Shown here: one piece after another, positions 1 to 6,263 of the stretch
Layout of the letters: every line of letters starts with the position of its first letter
Numbering within the stretch: the first letter of the stretch is position 1
Assembly (NCBI GenBank): GCA_030840665.1
Contig: JAVEEB010000093.1
Coordinates: 1 to 7,180 of the forward strand
Direction: 5' to 3'
Length of the DNA stretch: 7,180 nt
Origin: Frankiaceae bacterium
Lineage (GTDB): Bacteria; Actinomycetota; Actinomycetes; JAVEEB01
Made by a program: the position numbers and the translations under genes
Notes under the pieces: model-generated
What the model saw: only the letters and a program-made list of their open reading frames with translations
Told to the model about the DNA's origin: nothing
Databases searched by the model: none

Positions 1-341
1 CCGAGATCGAACAGGTCGCCACGCACGTGGGCATCATGAGCGCCGGCCGCTTGCTGCGGCAGGGGCGGCTCGAGGACGTCCTCGGCGGCGCCTCGACCTC
101 CTTGCGCGTGTCGACGCCGGACGCGACGCTCGCTATCACGGTCCTCGAGCGGCTCGGCCTGACGGCGAAGGCGACGCACGCGGATCTTGTGACGGCGACG
201 AGCGGCGACCTGGCGCCCGAAGTCGTCAACGCCGAGCTCGTCGGAGCCGGCGTTCGAGTGCGTGGCTTCGCGGTCGAACGGCCAGCCCTGGACGATCTTT
301 TCGTCCAGTTGACGGGTGAGGGCTTCAATGTCGTCCGCTGA
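1..341 (+). CDS. ABC transporter ATP-binding protein, C-terminal part (5' end outside window)
   Basis: The open frame enters from the left edge (first full codon at base 3) and ends at TGA 339-341. The first visible residues, EIEQVATHVGIMSAGRLL, match the stretch just after the switch-histidine (H-loop) of ABC ATPases, usually seen as 'LSEIEQVATHVGIMSAGRL'. Walker A, signature motif and Walker B therefore lie outside the window. About 90 residues of C-terminal extension follow, ending DDLFVQLTGEG, typical of ATPases that drive ABC-2 exporters ('LEDVFLxLTG'). The role would be ATP hydrolysis at the inner face of the membrane to power the permease encoded next. The stop lies 14 nt inside the permease gene, which indicates an operon and translational coupling. 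An internal GTG at 27 is not the true start because homology continues upstream of it. The substrate cannot be inferred. Confidence 0.9.
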   Translation, partial: EIEQVATHVGIMSAGRLLRQGRLEDVLGGASTSLRVSTPDATLAITVLERLGLTAKATHADLVTATSGDLAPEVVNAELVGAGVRVRGFAVERPALDDLFVQLTGEGFNVVR

Positions 342-1239
342 CTCCGTGGCCCTGCCGCCCGCGCATCCGACCGTGATGGCCGCGTCGCCCGGTCCCGACG
401 CACCCGGTGCGGTTGCGCGCTATCCCGGCACGCTGCGCCGGCAGCTCGCTGCAGAGTTGCGCCTCGTGTTCCGGCGCCGCCGCAACCTGTTCATGTTGCT
501 GGTCCTGGCCGGTGTTCCCGTGCTGATCGGTGTCGCCGTGCGCGCGTCCGCCCCGCGGCCCGGCGACGGGCCGCCGCTCATCGGGCAACTCACCGGCAAC
601 GGTCTTTTCCTTGCCTTCGCCGCCCTCACCGCGTGCCTGCCGGTGTTCCTCCCCCTTGCCGTGGCCGTGGTCGGCGGCGATGCCGTCGCCGGCGAGGCCA
701 ACACCGGCACGCTGCGTTACCTGTTGACGCTGCCGGTGTCCCGCACCCGCATCCTCGCGATCAAGTCGTTCGGCGTCGTGTCGTACCTGGCGGCGGCCGT
801 GGTACTCATCGCGGTGGTCGGGGTGACGTTGGGCGTGGCGCTCTTCGGCGCGCACGGGATGACTCTGCTGTCGGGGGACACGGTCTCGCTCGCCAACGGC
901 GCGGTGCGAGCGGTCGGGGTGGCGGGGTTCGTCCTCGTCGATTTGGTCGGTCTGGCAGCGCTCGCGATGTTCTTCTCCACGCTCACTGAGGTGCCCATCG
1001 GAGCGATGGCGGCGACGGTCGGTCTCGCCATCGCGTTCGCCGTCCTTGACGCAATCCCGCAGCTCGGCGGAATGCGCACCCTGCTGCTGACACATCACTG
1101 GTTCGACTTCGGTGAGCTGCTGCGCCGAAACGTTGACCTGCGGACACTCGTAGGGGCATTGGGTATGCCGGTGGCGTACACGGCCATCTTCGGTGCCGCC
1201 GCCTGGGCGAGACTCACATCGGCCGACGTCACGTCGTAG
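328..1239 (+). CDS. ABC-2 type transporter permease
   Basis: A 303-residue integral membrane protein and probable partner of the preceding ATPase. I chose ATG 328 because a purine-rich Shine-Dalgarno-like stretch (GGGTGAGGG, about 314-322) sits about six bases upstream; GTG 316 would add four residues and lose that site. The N-terminus is a cytoplasmic tail of about 50 residues ending in an Arg cluster (FRRRRN). About six hydrophobic segments follow, near residues 54-71, 92-116, 149-174, 198-217, 224-241 and 274-293. Between the second and third is GEANTGTLRYLLTLPVSR (about 122-139), the hallmark cytoplasmic coupling stretch of ABC-2 permeases ('GE...GTL..LL..PVSR..I...K'). Length and topology fit the family, which includes exporters of drugs, lipids, polysaccharides and peptides. 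The cargo is unknown. The adjacent secreted-protein genes may be unrelated, because they carry Sec signal peptides. Confidence 0.9.
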   Translation: MSSADSVALPPAHPTVMAASPGPDAPGAVARYPGTLRRQLAAELRLVFRRRRNLFMLLVLAGVPVLIGVAVRASAPRPGDGPPLIGQLTGNGLFLAFAALTACLPVFLPLAVAVVGGDAVAGEANTGTLRYLLTLPVSRTRILAIKSFGVVSYLAAAVVLIAVVGVTLGVALFGAHGMTLLSGDTVSLANGAVRAVGVAGFVLVDLVGLAALAMFFSTLTEVPIGAMAATVGLAIAFAVLDAIPQLGGMRTLLLTHHWFDFGELLRRNVDLRTLVGALGMPVAYTAIFGAAAWARLTSADVTS

Positions 1240-1246
1240 GCACGCG

Positions 1247-1300
1247 GACAGGCGTGGGCAGGTGCGGGATTTCAACCCGCGGAAAAAAGTAATGCCTGTT
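1247..1300 (+). other. Possible nested stem-loop after the permease gene
   Basis: The inner hairpin is perfect: GCGGG (1264-1268) pairs with CCCGC (1276-1280) around a 7-nt loop. An outer helix can form between 1247-1255 and 1292-1300, with six consecutive Watson-Crick pairs (ACAGGC with GCCTGT), one more A-T pair and two G-U wobbles. The AAAAAA run (1283-1288) lies on the 3' side between the helices. It begins seven bases after the permease stop, so it could be a U-tract-less terminator for the ABC operon or a structured leader of the next gene. Six-base complementarity is expected by chance in a region this size, so the outer helix is tentative. Confidence 0.3.
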
Positions 1301-1561
1301 GAGGTTTAGAGCACTCAAGCAGATGTCAAGCCCGCGAGGCCGTTTCAATTTGACGATGATCAACGTGACTGCCACTGTGGCGCCAGGTCAGTCCGATTCA
1401 TTGCACTTGGACCGATTTCTCCAGATTGTCTACTTCTGCCGGCTTGGCACGCCTGTACAGCACGCGCTTGGGTTCCTGCCTGGAGGTGGCTCCCTTGGTC
1501 GCTACAGGCATCACGTCTGGTGAGTCTGTGCCGCGATGCACGCCCATTGGTGAAGACAATC

Positions 1562-1567
1562 AGGAGG
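1562..1567 (+). promoter_or_regulatory. Ribosome binding site AGGAGG
   Basis: A perfect AGGAGG lies four bases before GTG 1572. It fixes the GTG as the start of the ice-binding protein gene, where no ATG is available at the head of the signal peptide. Confidence 0.75.
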
Positions 1568-1571
1568 AACT

Positions 1572-2345
1572 GTGCGTTCCAGAACTTTCGCAATCGCGTC
1601 CATCGCATCCGTTGCCCTGCTGCCCTTCGTGGTAGCAACAGCGGGTATCGCCTCCGCCGACAGCGGGCCCGCCGCGATCGTGACCACACAGCTGGCCCCT
1701 GTGAATCTCGGAACGGCCGACACGTTCGCGATTCTTTCCAAGTCCGGCATCACCGATGTGTATGCCTCTGCGATCAATGGTGACGTCGGAGCAAGTCCGA
1801 TCACCGGCGCAGCGATCGGCCTGGTCTGTCCCGAGGTGATGACCGGCACCGTGTACACGGTCAACGCCGCTGGGCCGGCATGTCGCGTCAGCGACGCCAC
1901 GCTGCTGACGCTGGCTGTCAGCGATATGCAGAACGCGTACAACGACGCCGCGGGACGAACGTTCCCCGACTTCGTAGCGCTGGGAGCCGGCGAGATCGGC
2001 GGCCTCACATTGGCTCCCGGGCTGTACAAGTGGAACACGGGCGTGTCCATCTCAACGGATGTCACGTTGACCGGTGGACCCAACGACGTCTGGATTTTTC
2101 AGATCGCCGGGACTTTGAATGAAGCGTCCGCAAAGAACGTGACGCTCGCCGGTGGCGCCCAGGCAAAGAACGTGTTCTGGCAGACCGCCGGAGCAGTTGC
2201 GATCGGCACGACCGCGCACTTCGAAGGCACGATCCTGTCCCACACGATGATCGCAATGAAGACGGGCGCGTCCATCAACGGACGCCTGCTCGCGCACACG
2301 GCGGTCACGTTGCAGAAGAACACGGTCACCCGCCCGACTTCATAG
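1572..2345 (+). CDS. Secreted DUF3494-family ice-binding (antifreeze-type) protein
   Basis: The 257-residue product starts at GTG behind a perfect AGGAGG. Residues 1-29 form a Sec signal peptide (MRSRTF n-region, hydrophobic core, cleavage after ASA at 29). The rest matches the DUF3494 / IBP-1 family along its length: VNLGTADTFAILSKSGIT near residues 44-61, INGDVGASP (68-76), a helical stretch rich in Leu, Gln and Tyr (about 107-129), the GLTLAPGLYKW and NDVWIFQIAGTL blocks, AHFEGTILS, and the ending TGASINGRLLAHTAVTLQK (231-249). Members of this family fold as an irregular beta-solenoid with a flanking helix, bind ice and slow its recrystallisation; some anchor cells to ice. TAVT (243-246) fits the T-A/G-X-T/N pattern described on ice-binding faces of some members. 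Cys86 and Cys104 could form a disulfide. Length fits a single-domain, freely secreted form: no anchor, sorting signal or extra domain follows. Family assignment is firm; ice activity is inferred. It has its own leader and terminator. Confidence 0.93.
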   Translation: MRSRTFAIASIASVALLPFVVATAGIASADSGPAAIVTTQLAPVNLGTADTFAILSKSGITDVYASAINGDVGASPITGAAIGLVCPEVMTGTVYTVNAAGPACRVSDATLLTLAVSDMQNAYNDAAGRTFPDFVALGAGEIGGLTLAPGLYKWNTGVSISTDVTLTGGPNDVWIFQIAGTLNEASAKNVTLAGGAQAKNVFWQTAGAVAIGTTAHFEGTILSHTMIAMKTGASINGRLLAHTAVTLQKNTVTRPTS

Positions 2346-2357
2346 TCAGGAGTGCTA

Positions 2358-2392
2358 CGGGGTCGCGACGCCGAACCGTCGTCGCGACCCCG
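2358..2392. terminator. Bidirectional hairpin terminator between convergent genes
   Basis: Bases 2358-2370 and 2380-2392 are perfectly complementary over 13 bp (CGGGGTCGCGACG and its reverse complement), with a 9-nt loop. The hairpin begins 13 bases after the stop of the ice-binding gene and ends seven bases before the stop of the minus-strand beta-helix gene. Its position and strength make it a shared two-way terminator. It lacks a T-tract on either side, which is common in actinobacteria. Confidence 0.8.
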
Positions 2393-2398
2393 CGGTCG

Positions 2399-3496
2399 CT
2401 AGTGCGCGCACGTCACGCCGTGGCACTGCGCCGGCTCGCCGTTTCCGCTTCCGACGTTGCCCCCGCCATCGATGCTGCCGGTGCTCGGGTCGACGTAAAG
2501 GCCCCAGCCCCCGTTGCGCTTTGCGACGTTGCTCATGACGTTGGCCGGGGCGGCGCCGCTGTCGAGGTGCAGGCCGTCGCCCGAGTTGCCGCTGAACACG
2601 TTGCCCGCAATCGCGTAGGGCTCCGCAGCACAGCCGCAGCCAGAATCGTTGGCGTAGATGCCGGTGCCGTTGTTCGAGAACCTGTTGTTCGAGATGGAAC
2701 CACCCGTACCCAACCCGATGACGCTGTACATCGCAATCCCCGTCACGTTTCTCGTGAACGTGGACCCGGTCACGACCGTCCCGGCAAAGCCCGGGTAGAA
2801 GGCCTCGAACGTGACCGCCACGCCGTCGTTGTCGAACGTGCTGTCGCTGATCTGCGAGGTGTCGCACTGGAAGAGATAGATCCCCGCGCTGTTGTTTCGG
2901 GCGACGCTGTTGTCCATGTTGAGGATTCCCTGGAGGCACGACGCGATCGAGCCATTCCGCTCGAACGTCGAGTCCCGCACCGTCACTTGGCTGAGGGGTG
3001 TTTCTAGCGAGGCGCCGTTGTCCCTGAAGGCCGAGTGCGTGATGTCGATGATGGCGTCGGTGGAACTGACGGCGGTCTGGTTGCGTTCGAAGGTGTCATC
3101 CCGAAGCCGCAACCCGCGCATGAAGTTCGCTGATACGGCAATCCCGTTGCCTCGGAACGTGACCCGGTCGATGTCCGCGGCTTGCGATTCATAGTTGTTG
3201 ACCAATGCGGTGGCGAAACCCGAGAGAACTCCGTTCGAAACGCGGCTGCTATCGCCAACGGTGATGCCGCCGGCACTGGGACTGCCGGCACTGATCGTGT
3301 GATGGTTCAGGTCGAAGGTGACACCTCGACCGACGGTGATGCCGGGGCCCGCGCACACGAGGTCGTTCGTCAGCCGGGTGTTGTGCGTCAGGACGTCGCC
3401 GCATTTGGGGCCGGACCCTGCCGCATACGCGGGCCCGGCGGCGGCGCCGGCGACGATGAGCGTGCAGACAGCGACGACGGACGTGACAGAACGCAC
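2399..3496 (-). CDS. Secreted right-handed parallel beta-helix (PbH1/NosD-like) protein
   Basis: The 365-residue product starts at GTG (3496-3494) behind a GAAGGGG ribosome site. Residues 1-25 are a Sec signal peptide with cleavage after AYA. The mature N-terminus, CGDVLTHNTRLTNDLVCAG followed by VTFDLNHHTISAG, is the usual cap of secreted beta-helix proteins ('CG..V...T.L..DL.C.G...D.L.L.GHTI'), with Cys32 and Cys48 likely paired. From about residue 75 to 345 there are repeated coils of about 22-25 residues carrying 'I.DSTF..N..GI' signatures (VTVRDSTFERNGS, ISDSTFDNDGVAV, VTGSTFTRNVTGI, ISNNRFSNNGTGI, IAGNVFSGNSGDGL). The C-terminus GEPAQCHGVTCAH is also typical, with Cys358 and Cys363. Such folds occur in polysaccharide lyases, surface adhesins and carbohydrate-binding proteins. 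No catalytic residues can be assigned, so activity is open. It is convergent with the ice-binding gene and divergent from the HAF-repeat gene. Confidence 0.88.
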   Translation of the reverse strand: MRSVTSVVAVCTLIVAGAAAGPAYAAGSGPKCGDVLTHNTRLTNDLVCAGPGITVGRGVTFDLNHHTISAGSPSAGGITVGDSSRVSNGVLSGFATALVNNYESQAADIDRVTFRGNGIAVSANFMRGLRLRDDTFERNQTAVSSTDAIIDITHSAFRDNGASLETPLSQVTVRDSTFERNGSIASCLQGILNMDNSVARNNSAGIYLFQCDTSQISDSTFDNDGVAVTFEAFYPGFAGTVVTGSTFTRNVTGIAMYSVIGLGTGGSISNNRFSNNGTGIYANDSGCGCAAEPYAIAGNVFSGNSGDGLHLDSGAAPANVMSNVAKRNGGWGLYVDPSTGSIDGGGNVGSGNGEPAQCHGVTCAH

Positions 3497-3501
3497 GTGG
3501 A

Positions 3502-3508
3502 CCCCTTC
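3502..3508 (-). promoter_or_regulatory. Ribosome binding site for the beta-helix gene
   Basis: On the minus strand GAAGGGG is followed by five bases and then GTG (3496-3494). It supports the GTG start, which places the signal peptide directly at the N-terminus. Confidence 0.6.
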
Positions 3509-3740
3509 GAGTTGTTCGACAGCGAGCGTCCGGCACCAGGGTCAGCGGCGCACAGAATCCAGGCATCCATATACAGCACGGATCCGCCCTTACGTCCGAA
3601 TTTGGCGCACGGACTCGCCGAGTTCCGCCTTCGTATCCAGCCGGTAAGGGTCACGAAGTGACTAGGCGAAGATGACCCGTCGTGCGCCAGAAATGTCCCG
3701 TTTGAGGTATTCCTGCCGTGTCTACAAGCGCCTACTGTTG

Positions 3741-3756
3741 CCCCCGGCGACGGGGG
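3741..3756 (+). other. GC hairpin with GNRA-type loop in the HAF gene leader
   Basis: CCCCCG (3741-3746) and CGGGGG (3751-3756) pair perfectly around GCGA, a GNRA tetraloop. A second possible stem, GCGCC (3761-3765) with GGCGC (3774-3778), follows four bases later. Both lie about 75-110 bases before the ATG at 3852, so they may sit in the transcript leader. Their stability suggests a structured 5' end or attenuator. I did not recognise a riboswitch class. Confidence 0.35.
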
Positions 3757-3838
3757 ATTTGCGCCGATAAGGCGGCGCCGCAGTCCGTGGTGTCAGCCAG
3801 CACGAGGACGAGCCATCGAGATGCCGCGGATTCCGCGC

Positions 3839-3844
3839 AAGGGG
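3839..3844 (+). promoter_or_regulatory. Ribosome binding site AAGGGG for the HAF-repeat gene
   Basis: AAGGGG lies seven bases before ATG 3852 and supports that start rather than a later in-frame codon nearer the hydrophobic core, even though it gives an unusually long 27-residue n-region. Confidence 0.6.
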
Positions 3845-3851
3845 CACACGC

Positions 3852-6263
3852 ATGAGCGAGCACACGCGACGACTGCCCGGTGCCCCCGCTGCCACTGACG
3901 ACCAGCGCAGGAGTCGCGGATCGGTCGGTCGCCCGCTGCTCGTGCTTGCGCTCGTCGCAGCTTCGACCGTCGCCCTCACCGCGTCCTTCGCCGGCGCCGC
4001 CGTGTCGGGCCCCACCGACCTCGGCACGTTCGGCGGCTCGCAGAGTCAGGCGCTCGGCATCAGCGGCTCCGCGGTGTACGGCGTCGCCACGCTGGCCAAC
4101 GGCATCCAGCATGGCTTCGTTGAGGACCTGAGCGACAGCCCGCCGATGATGCGCGACCTCGGTCCCTTCTTCCCGGAGGGCGTCAGCGGCCATGTCGTCG
4201 TCGGGGAGTCGACAGCAGCCGGCGACCCTGCGCACGCGTTCGCGTACGACTGGACCCTCGCTTCGCCGAGGCCGACCAGCACTGCGACGCCAAGCCCAAC
4301 CTCGACCGCCAGCCCGTCGGCGGCGCCATCCGGGCCGCCCACCTCGCCACCGACCTCATCGCCCAGCTCATCGCCCAGCGGCCCCGGTCCGCAACCGTCG
4401 CCGACGGGTCCCGGTACAGGCACCGGCAGCCCCTCCATCCCGCCCGGACCGCCGGCTCCGGAGCCGCCCAACGCCGGCATGGTCGACCTCGGCACATTGG
4501 GCGGGACCAGCAGTGCGGCCGCGGCGATCAGCGGCACAACCGCGGTCGGGACGTCGAGCGTCGCCGGAGACACGGCAACGCATGCTGTCGCCTGGGACCT
4601 CAGCATTCAGCCTGCGGCTATCCGCGATCTCGGCACGTTGGGCGGCGCGTCCAGCACGGCGATCGGCGTGAGCGGCGGCGTCGTCATCGGTACGTCGTGG
4701 ATCATCGGCAACACCGAGCAACATGCCTTCGCGTACGACCTGACTGCGGCGTCGCCGTCGATGCTCGACCTCGGCACGCTCGGCGGCATCTTGAGCTCAC
4801 CGACGGGGGTCAGCGGATCCCGGGTCGTGGGCTATTCGACCAACGGGGCAAGCATTCCTCATGCCTTCGTGTACGACATCAGCGCGGCCTCGCCCGCAAT
4901 GGTCGACCTGGGCAGCTCGCCTGGTGACCCCAGCGCTGCGATCGCCGTCAGCGGCACCGTCGCCACGGGGTACCAGAACGACGCCGGCGGCACCCAGCAC
5001 GCCGTAGCGTGGGACCTGGGCGTGACCCCACCGACGCTGCGGGACCTCGGGTCGGTCGGTGCGGGCGACAGCACCGGCAGGGCGGTATCCGGATCGATTG
5101 TCGTCGGCAACTCGGCCGGCCAGGCATTCGCCTATGACCTCGCTGCGGTGTCGCCGGCAATGGTCGACCTCGGCACGCTCGGCGGCGCGAACAGCTTCGC
5201 CACTGGTGTCAGCAGCTCGATCGTCGTGGGCCGGGCCGACCTCAGCTCCGGCGCACAACATGCGGTCGTCTGGGACCTTTCCGCGCAACCACTCGCCGAT
5301 GCCAACGCGGACGGAGTGGCCGACGCCCTGCAACCCGCGGGCACGGCCGCCGGTGCCTTCGTCGACGGCTCGCTGTCACCCAACACCGTGGGCTCAATCG
5401 TCAACACCGGTGGAATTCTCGTCACCGTCGCGGATGCGGTCAGCGCGAGCGATGGCGTACAAATCTCAGTGGGTACGGGATCTGGAAGCGCGACCTTCGC
5501 GGTGTGCGGCGGGTTCAACCTGAGCATCAGCGCCGGCAGCACGGTCGTGATCACGTGCGGCAGCGTGCGGGTCAACACGCTCAGCGGCTCCGCGTCCGTC
5601 CTGCTGGGCAACGGCACCACGGTCACCATCGCCGCCGGGGCTGTCGGCAAGGTGTCCAGCAACGCCGGCACGTTCTCGGTCAGCAACCTCGGCACGACGC
5701 CGGGTGTCACGGTGACGACGAATGGCGTCGTGTTGCCCGTACCACCGGGCACGGCGACGGCGGTCGACCAGACTCCGCCGGCGATCGTCGTCGCCGGAGC
5801 AACGAGCTACACGGTCGATCAGACGGTCACGCTGACATGCTCGGCATCGGATGCGTCAGGTATCAAGGCGACCAACTGCCCGCGGCTGGTCAGCGCGCCC
5901 GCACAGTCGTTCCCGCTCGGGGCGACGACCGTCACCGCGACCGCGACCGACAACGCCGGAAACTCGGCGACGAGGGCTGTGACGTTCACTGTCCGCGTCA
6001 CTCCGGTAAGCCTGTGCCAGCTGACGAAGCAGATGTTGCAGTCGTCCAGCCGCTACCTGTCACTGAAGCCGGCGCAGCGCCCGGCCGCCGACGCCCGGGC
6101 GATCCTGGCCTGCCAACCGGTGCTGGCCATCTCACCCACGACGCCCGCGAAGTCGAAGGCTGCTCTCGTCTCGGCGTACAAGGTCGCCGTCCGTGCCCTT
6201 CTCGGCGACTGGCTGACGCCGGCGCAGATCCAAAAACTGACGACGTACGCCGACGCGCTCTGA
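3852..6263 (+). CDS. Large secreted modular protein: HAF repeats, EF-hand-like loop, Ig/HYR-like and helical C-terminal domains
   Basis: The 803-residue product begins with a long Arg-rich n-region and a hydrophobic core (28-50; PLLVLALVAASTVALT) with possible cleavage near AGA/GAA at 49-50. About eight HAF-type repeats follow, starting at Asp 56, 102, 212, 259, 306, 352, 398 and 439. Each is about 41-47 residues with the pattern 'DLGTLGG..S.A..(V/I)SG..VVG.S...G...HAF.YD', probably beta-propeller blades. A Pro/Ser/Thr/Gly linker (about 138-209) separates repeats 2 and 3. DANADGVAD (483-491) fits a Ca-binding EF-hand-like or thrombospondin-3-like loop. A beta-rich segment (about 495-635) contains VCGGFNLSISAGSTVVITCG, and is followed by an Ig/HYR-like domain (639-718; DQTPPAIVV ... 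TATDNAGNSA) with two Cys. The C-terminal domain (720-803) is helical, with Cys722 and a second Cys in ILACQP. No LPXTG or transmembrane anchor ends the protein. HAF repeats have no established enzymatic role. The likely job is extracellular binding or scaffolding, by inference. Confidence 0.88.
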   Translation: MSEHTRRLPGAPAATDDQRRSRGSVGRPLLVLALVAASTVALTASFAGAAVSGPTDLGTFGGSQSQALGISGSAVYGVATLANGIQHGFVEDLSDSPPMMRDLGPFFPEGVSGHVVVGESTAAGDPAHAFAYDWTLASPRPTSTATPSPTSTASPSAAPSGPPTSPPTSSPSSSPSGPGPQPSPTGPGTGTGSPSIPPGPPAPEPPNAGMVDLGTLGGTSSAAAAISGTTAVGTSSVAGDTATHAVAWDLSIQPAAIRDLGTLGGASSTAIGVSGGVVIGTSWIIGNTEQHAFAYDLTAASPSMLDLGTLGGILSSPTGVSGSRVVGYSTNGASIPHAFVYDISAASPAMVDLGSSPGDPSAAIAVSGTVATGYQNDAGGTQHAVAWDLGVTPPTLRDLGSVGAGDSTGRAVSGSIVVGNSAGQAFAYDLAAVSPAMVDLGTLGGANSFATGVSSSIVVGRADLSSGAQHAVVWDLSAQPLADANADGVADALQPAGTAAGAFVDGSLSPNTVGSIVNTGGILVTVADAVSASDGVQISVGTGSGSATFAVCGGFNLSISAGSTVVITCGSVRVNTLSGSASVLLGNGTTVTIAAGAVGKVSSNAGTFSVSNLGTTPGVTVTTNGVVLPVPPGTATAVDQTPPAIVVAGATSYTVDQTVTLTCSASDASGIKATNCPRLVSAPAQSFPLGATTVTATATDNAGNSATRAVTFTVRVTPVSLCQLTKQMLQSSSRYLSLKPAQRPAADARAILACQPVLAISPTTPAKSKAALVSAYKVAVRALLGDWLTPAQIQKLTTYADAL
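4017..5289 (+). repeat. Coding HAF repeats (about eight units of 41-47 codons, interrupted)
   Basis: Repeat starts fall at bases 4017, 4155, 4485, 4626, 4767, 4905, 5043 and 5166. Spacing within the main block is 47, 47, 46, 46 and 41 codons. Conservation reaches the DNA level in the DLGTLGG segment: units 5 and 8 share the same 21 bases from the Asp codon onward. Unit 2 is degenerate (DLGPFFPEG, without the GG-S-A stretch) and unit 7 is about five residues short. Bases 4263-4481 between units 2 and 3 encode the low-complexity linker. Confidence 0.85.
4355..4378 (+). repeat. Perfect 12-bp tandem duplication inside the Pro/Ser linker
   Basis: CTCATCGCCCAG occurs twice head to tail (4355-4366, 4367-4378) and is in frame in multiples of three, encoding part of the SSPSSSPS stretch. 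It is a possible slippage site that would change linker length by four residues without shifting frame. Confidence 0.8.

Larger units (their letters stand above)
1240..1571 (+). promoter_or_regulatory. Non-coding leader upstream of the ice-binding protein gene
   Basis: This 332-nt gap holds no convincing gene; the short open frames in it have no recognisable product. Bases 1281-1360 are about 46% G+C by hand count, clearly lower than the flanking genes. Weak promoter candidates for the downstream gene are TTGACG (1350-1355) with CACTGT (1373-1378) at 17-nt spacing, and TTGCAC (1401-1406) with GATTGT (1424-1429), also 17 nt. Neither -10 is good, so the start site is uncertain. Short complementary arms TGCCTG (1477-1482) and CAGGCA (1505-1510) could form a hairpin in the 5' untranslated region. 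No known riboswitch consensus was recognised. Confidence 0.4.
3497..3851. promoter_or_regulatory. Divergent intergenic region with promoters for both flanking genes
   Basis: This 355-nt gap must hold promoters for the minus-strand beta-helix gene and the plus-strand HAF-repeat gene. Candidates are weak. On the minus strand TATATG (complement of 3568-3573), about 70 bases before the GTG, resembles a -10 but has no good -35. On the plus strand TTGAGG (3702-3707) and TACAAG (3723-3728) are only 15 nt apart. Open frames crossing it on either strand show no recognisable product or signal peptide and are taken as chance. A perfect but widely spaced 7-bp inverted repeat (CCCTTAC 3587-3593, GTAAGGG 3644-3650) is within chance expectation. 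Confidence 0.4.

Noticed and set aside
325..1275. Long minus-strand open frame (316 codons) opposite the permease gene
   Set aside because: The product is very rich in Arg, His, Gly and Gln with no hydrophobic core or domain. This is the usual antisense shadow of a GC-rich gene, and the plus frame is a clear ABC-2 permease.
1299..1523. Small open frame in the leader of the ice-binding gene
   Set aside because: 74 codons of mixed composition without a ribosome site or signal peptide. The weak promoter candidates would fall inside it.
1511..2083. Minus-strand open frame (190 codons) across the start of the ice-binding gene
   Set aside because: It lies opposite a firm DUF3494 match and crosses into its leader, with no recognisable product.
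2402..3007. Plus-strand open frame (201 codons) opposite the beta-helix gene
   Set aside because: Biased Ala/Val/Arg composition with no motif. The minus frame has a signal peptide, ribosome site and repeated beta-helix coils.
3587..3650. 7-bp inverted repeat CCCTTAC / GTAAGGG in the divergent region as an operator
   Set aside because: The 50-base spacing and 7-bp arms are expected by chance in a 355-base region.
3182..3661. Plus-strand open frame over the beta-helix 5' end and intergenic region
   Set aside because: Low-complexity Gly/Asp/Arg composition and no supported start; most of it is antisense to the signal-peptide end of the beta-helix gene.
4263..4481. Linker read as a frameshifted or broken stretch
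   Set aside because: The frame is open throughout, and Pro/Ser/Thr-rich linkers are normal in exported actinobacterial proteins. HAF units resume in the same frame.
5132..5752. Minus-strand open frame (206 codons) inside the HAF-repeat gene
   Set aside because: Mirror frame of a beta-rich Thr/Val/Gly coding region; no start signal or domain.
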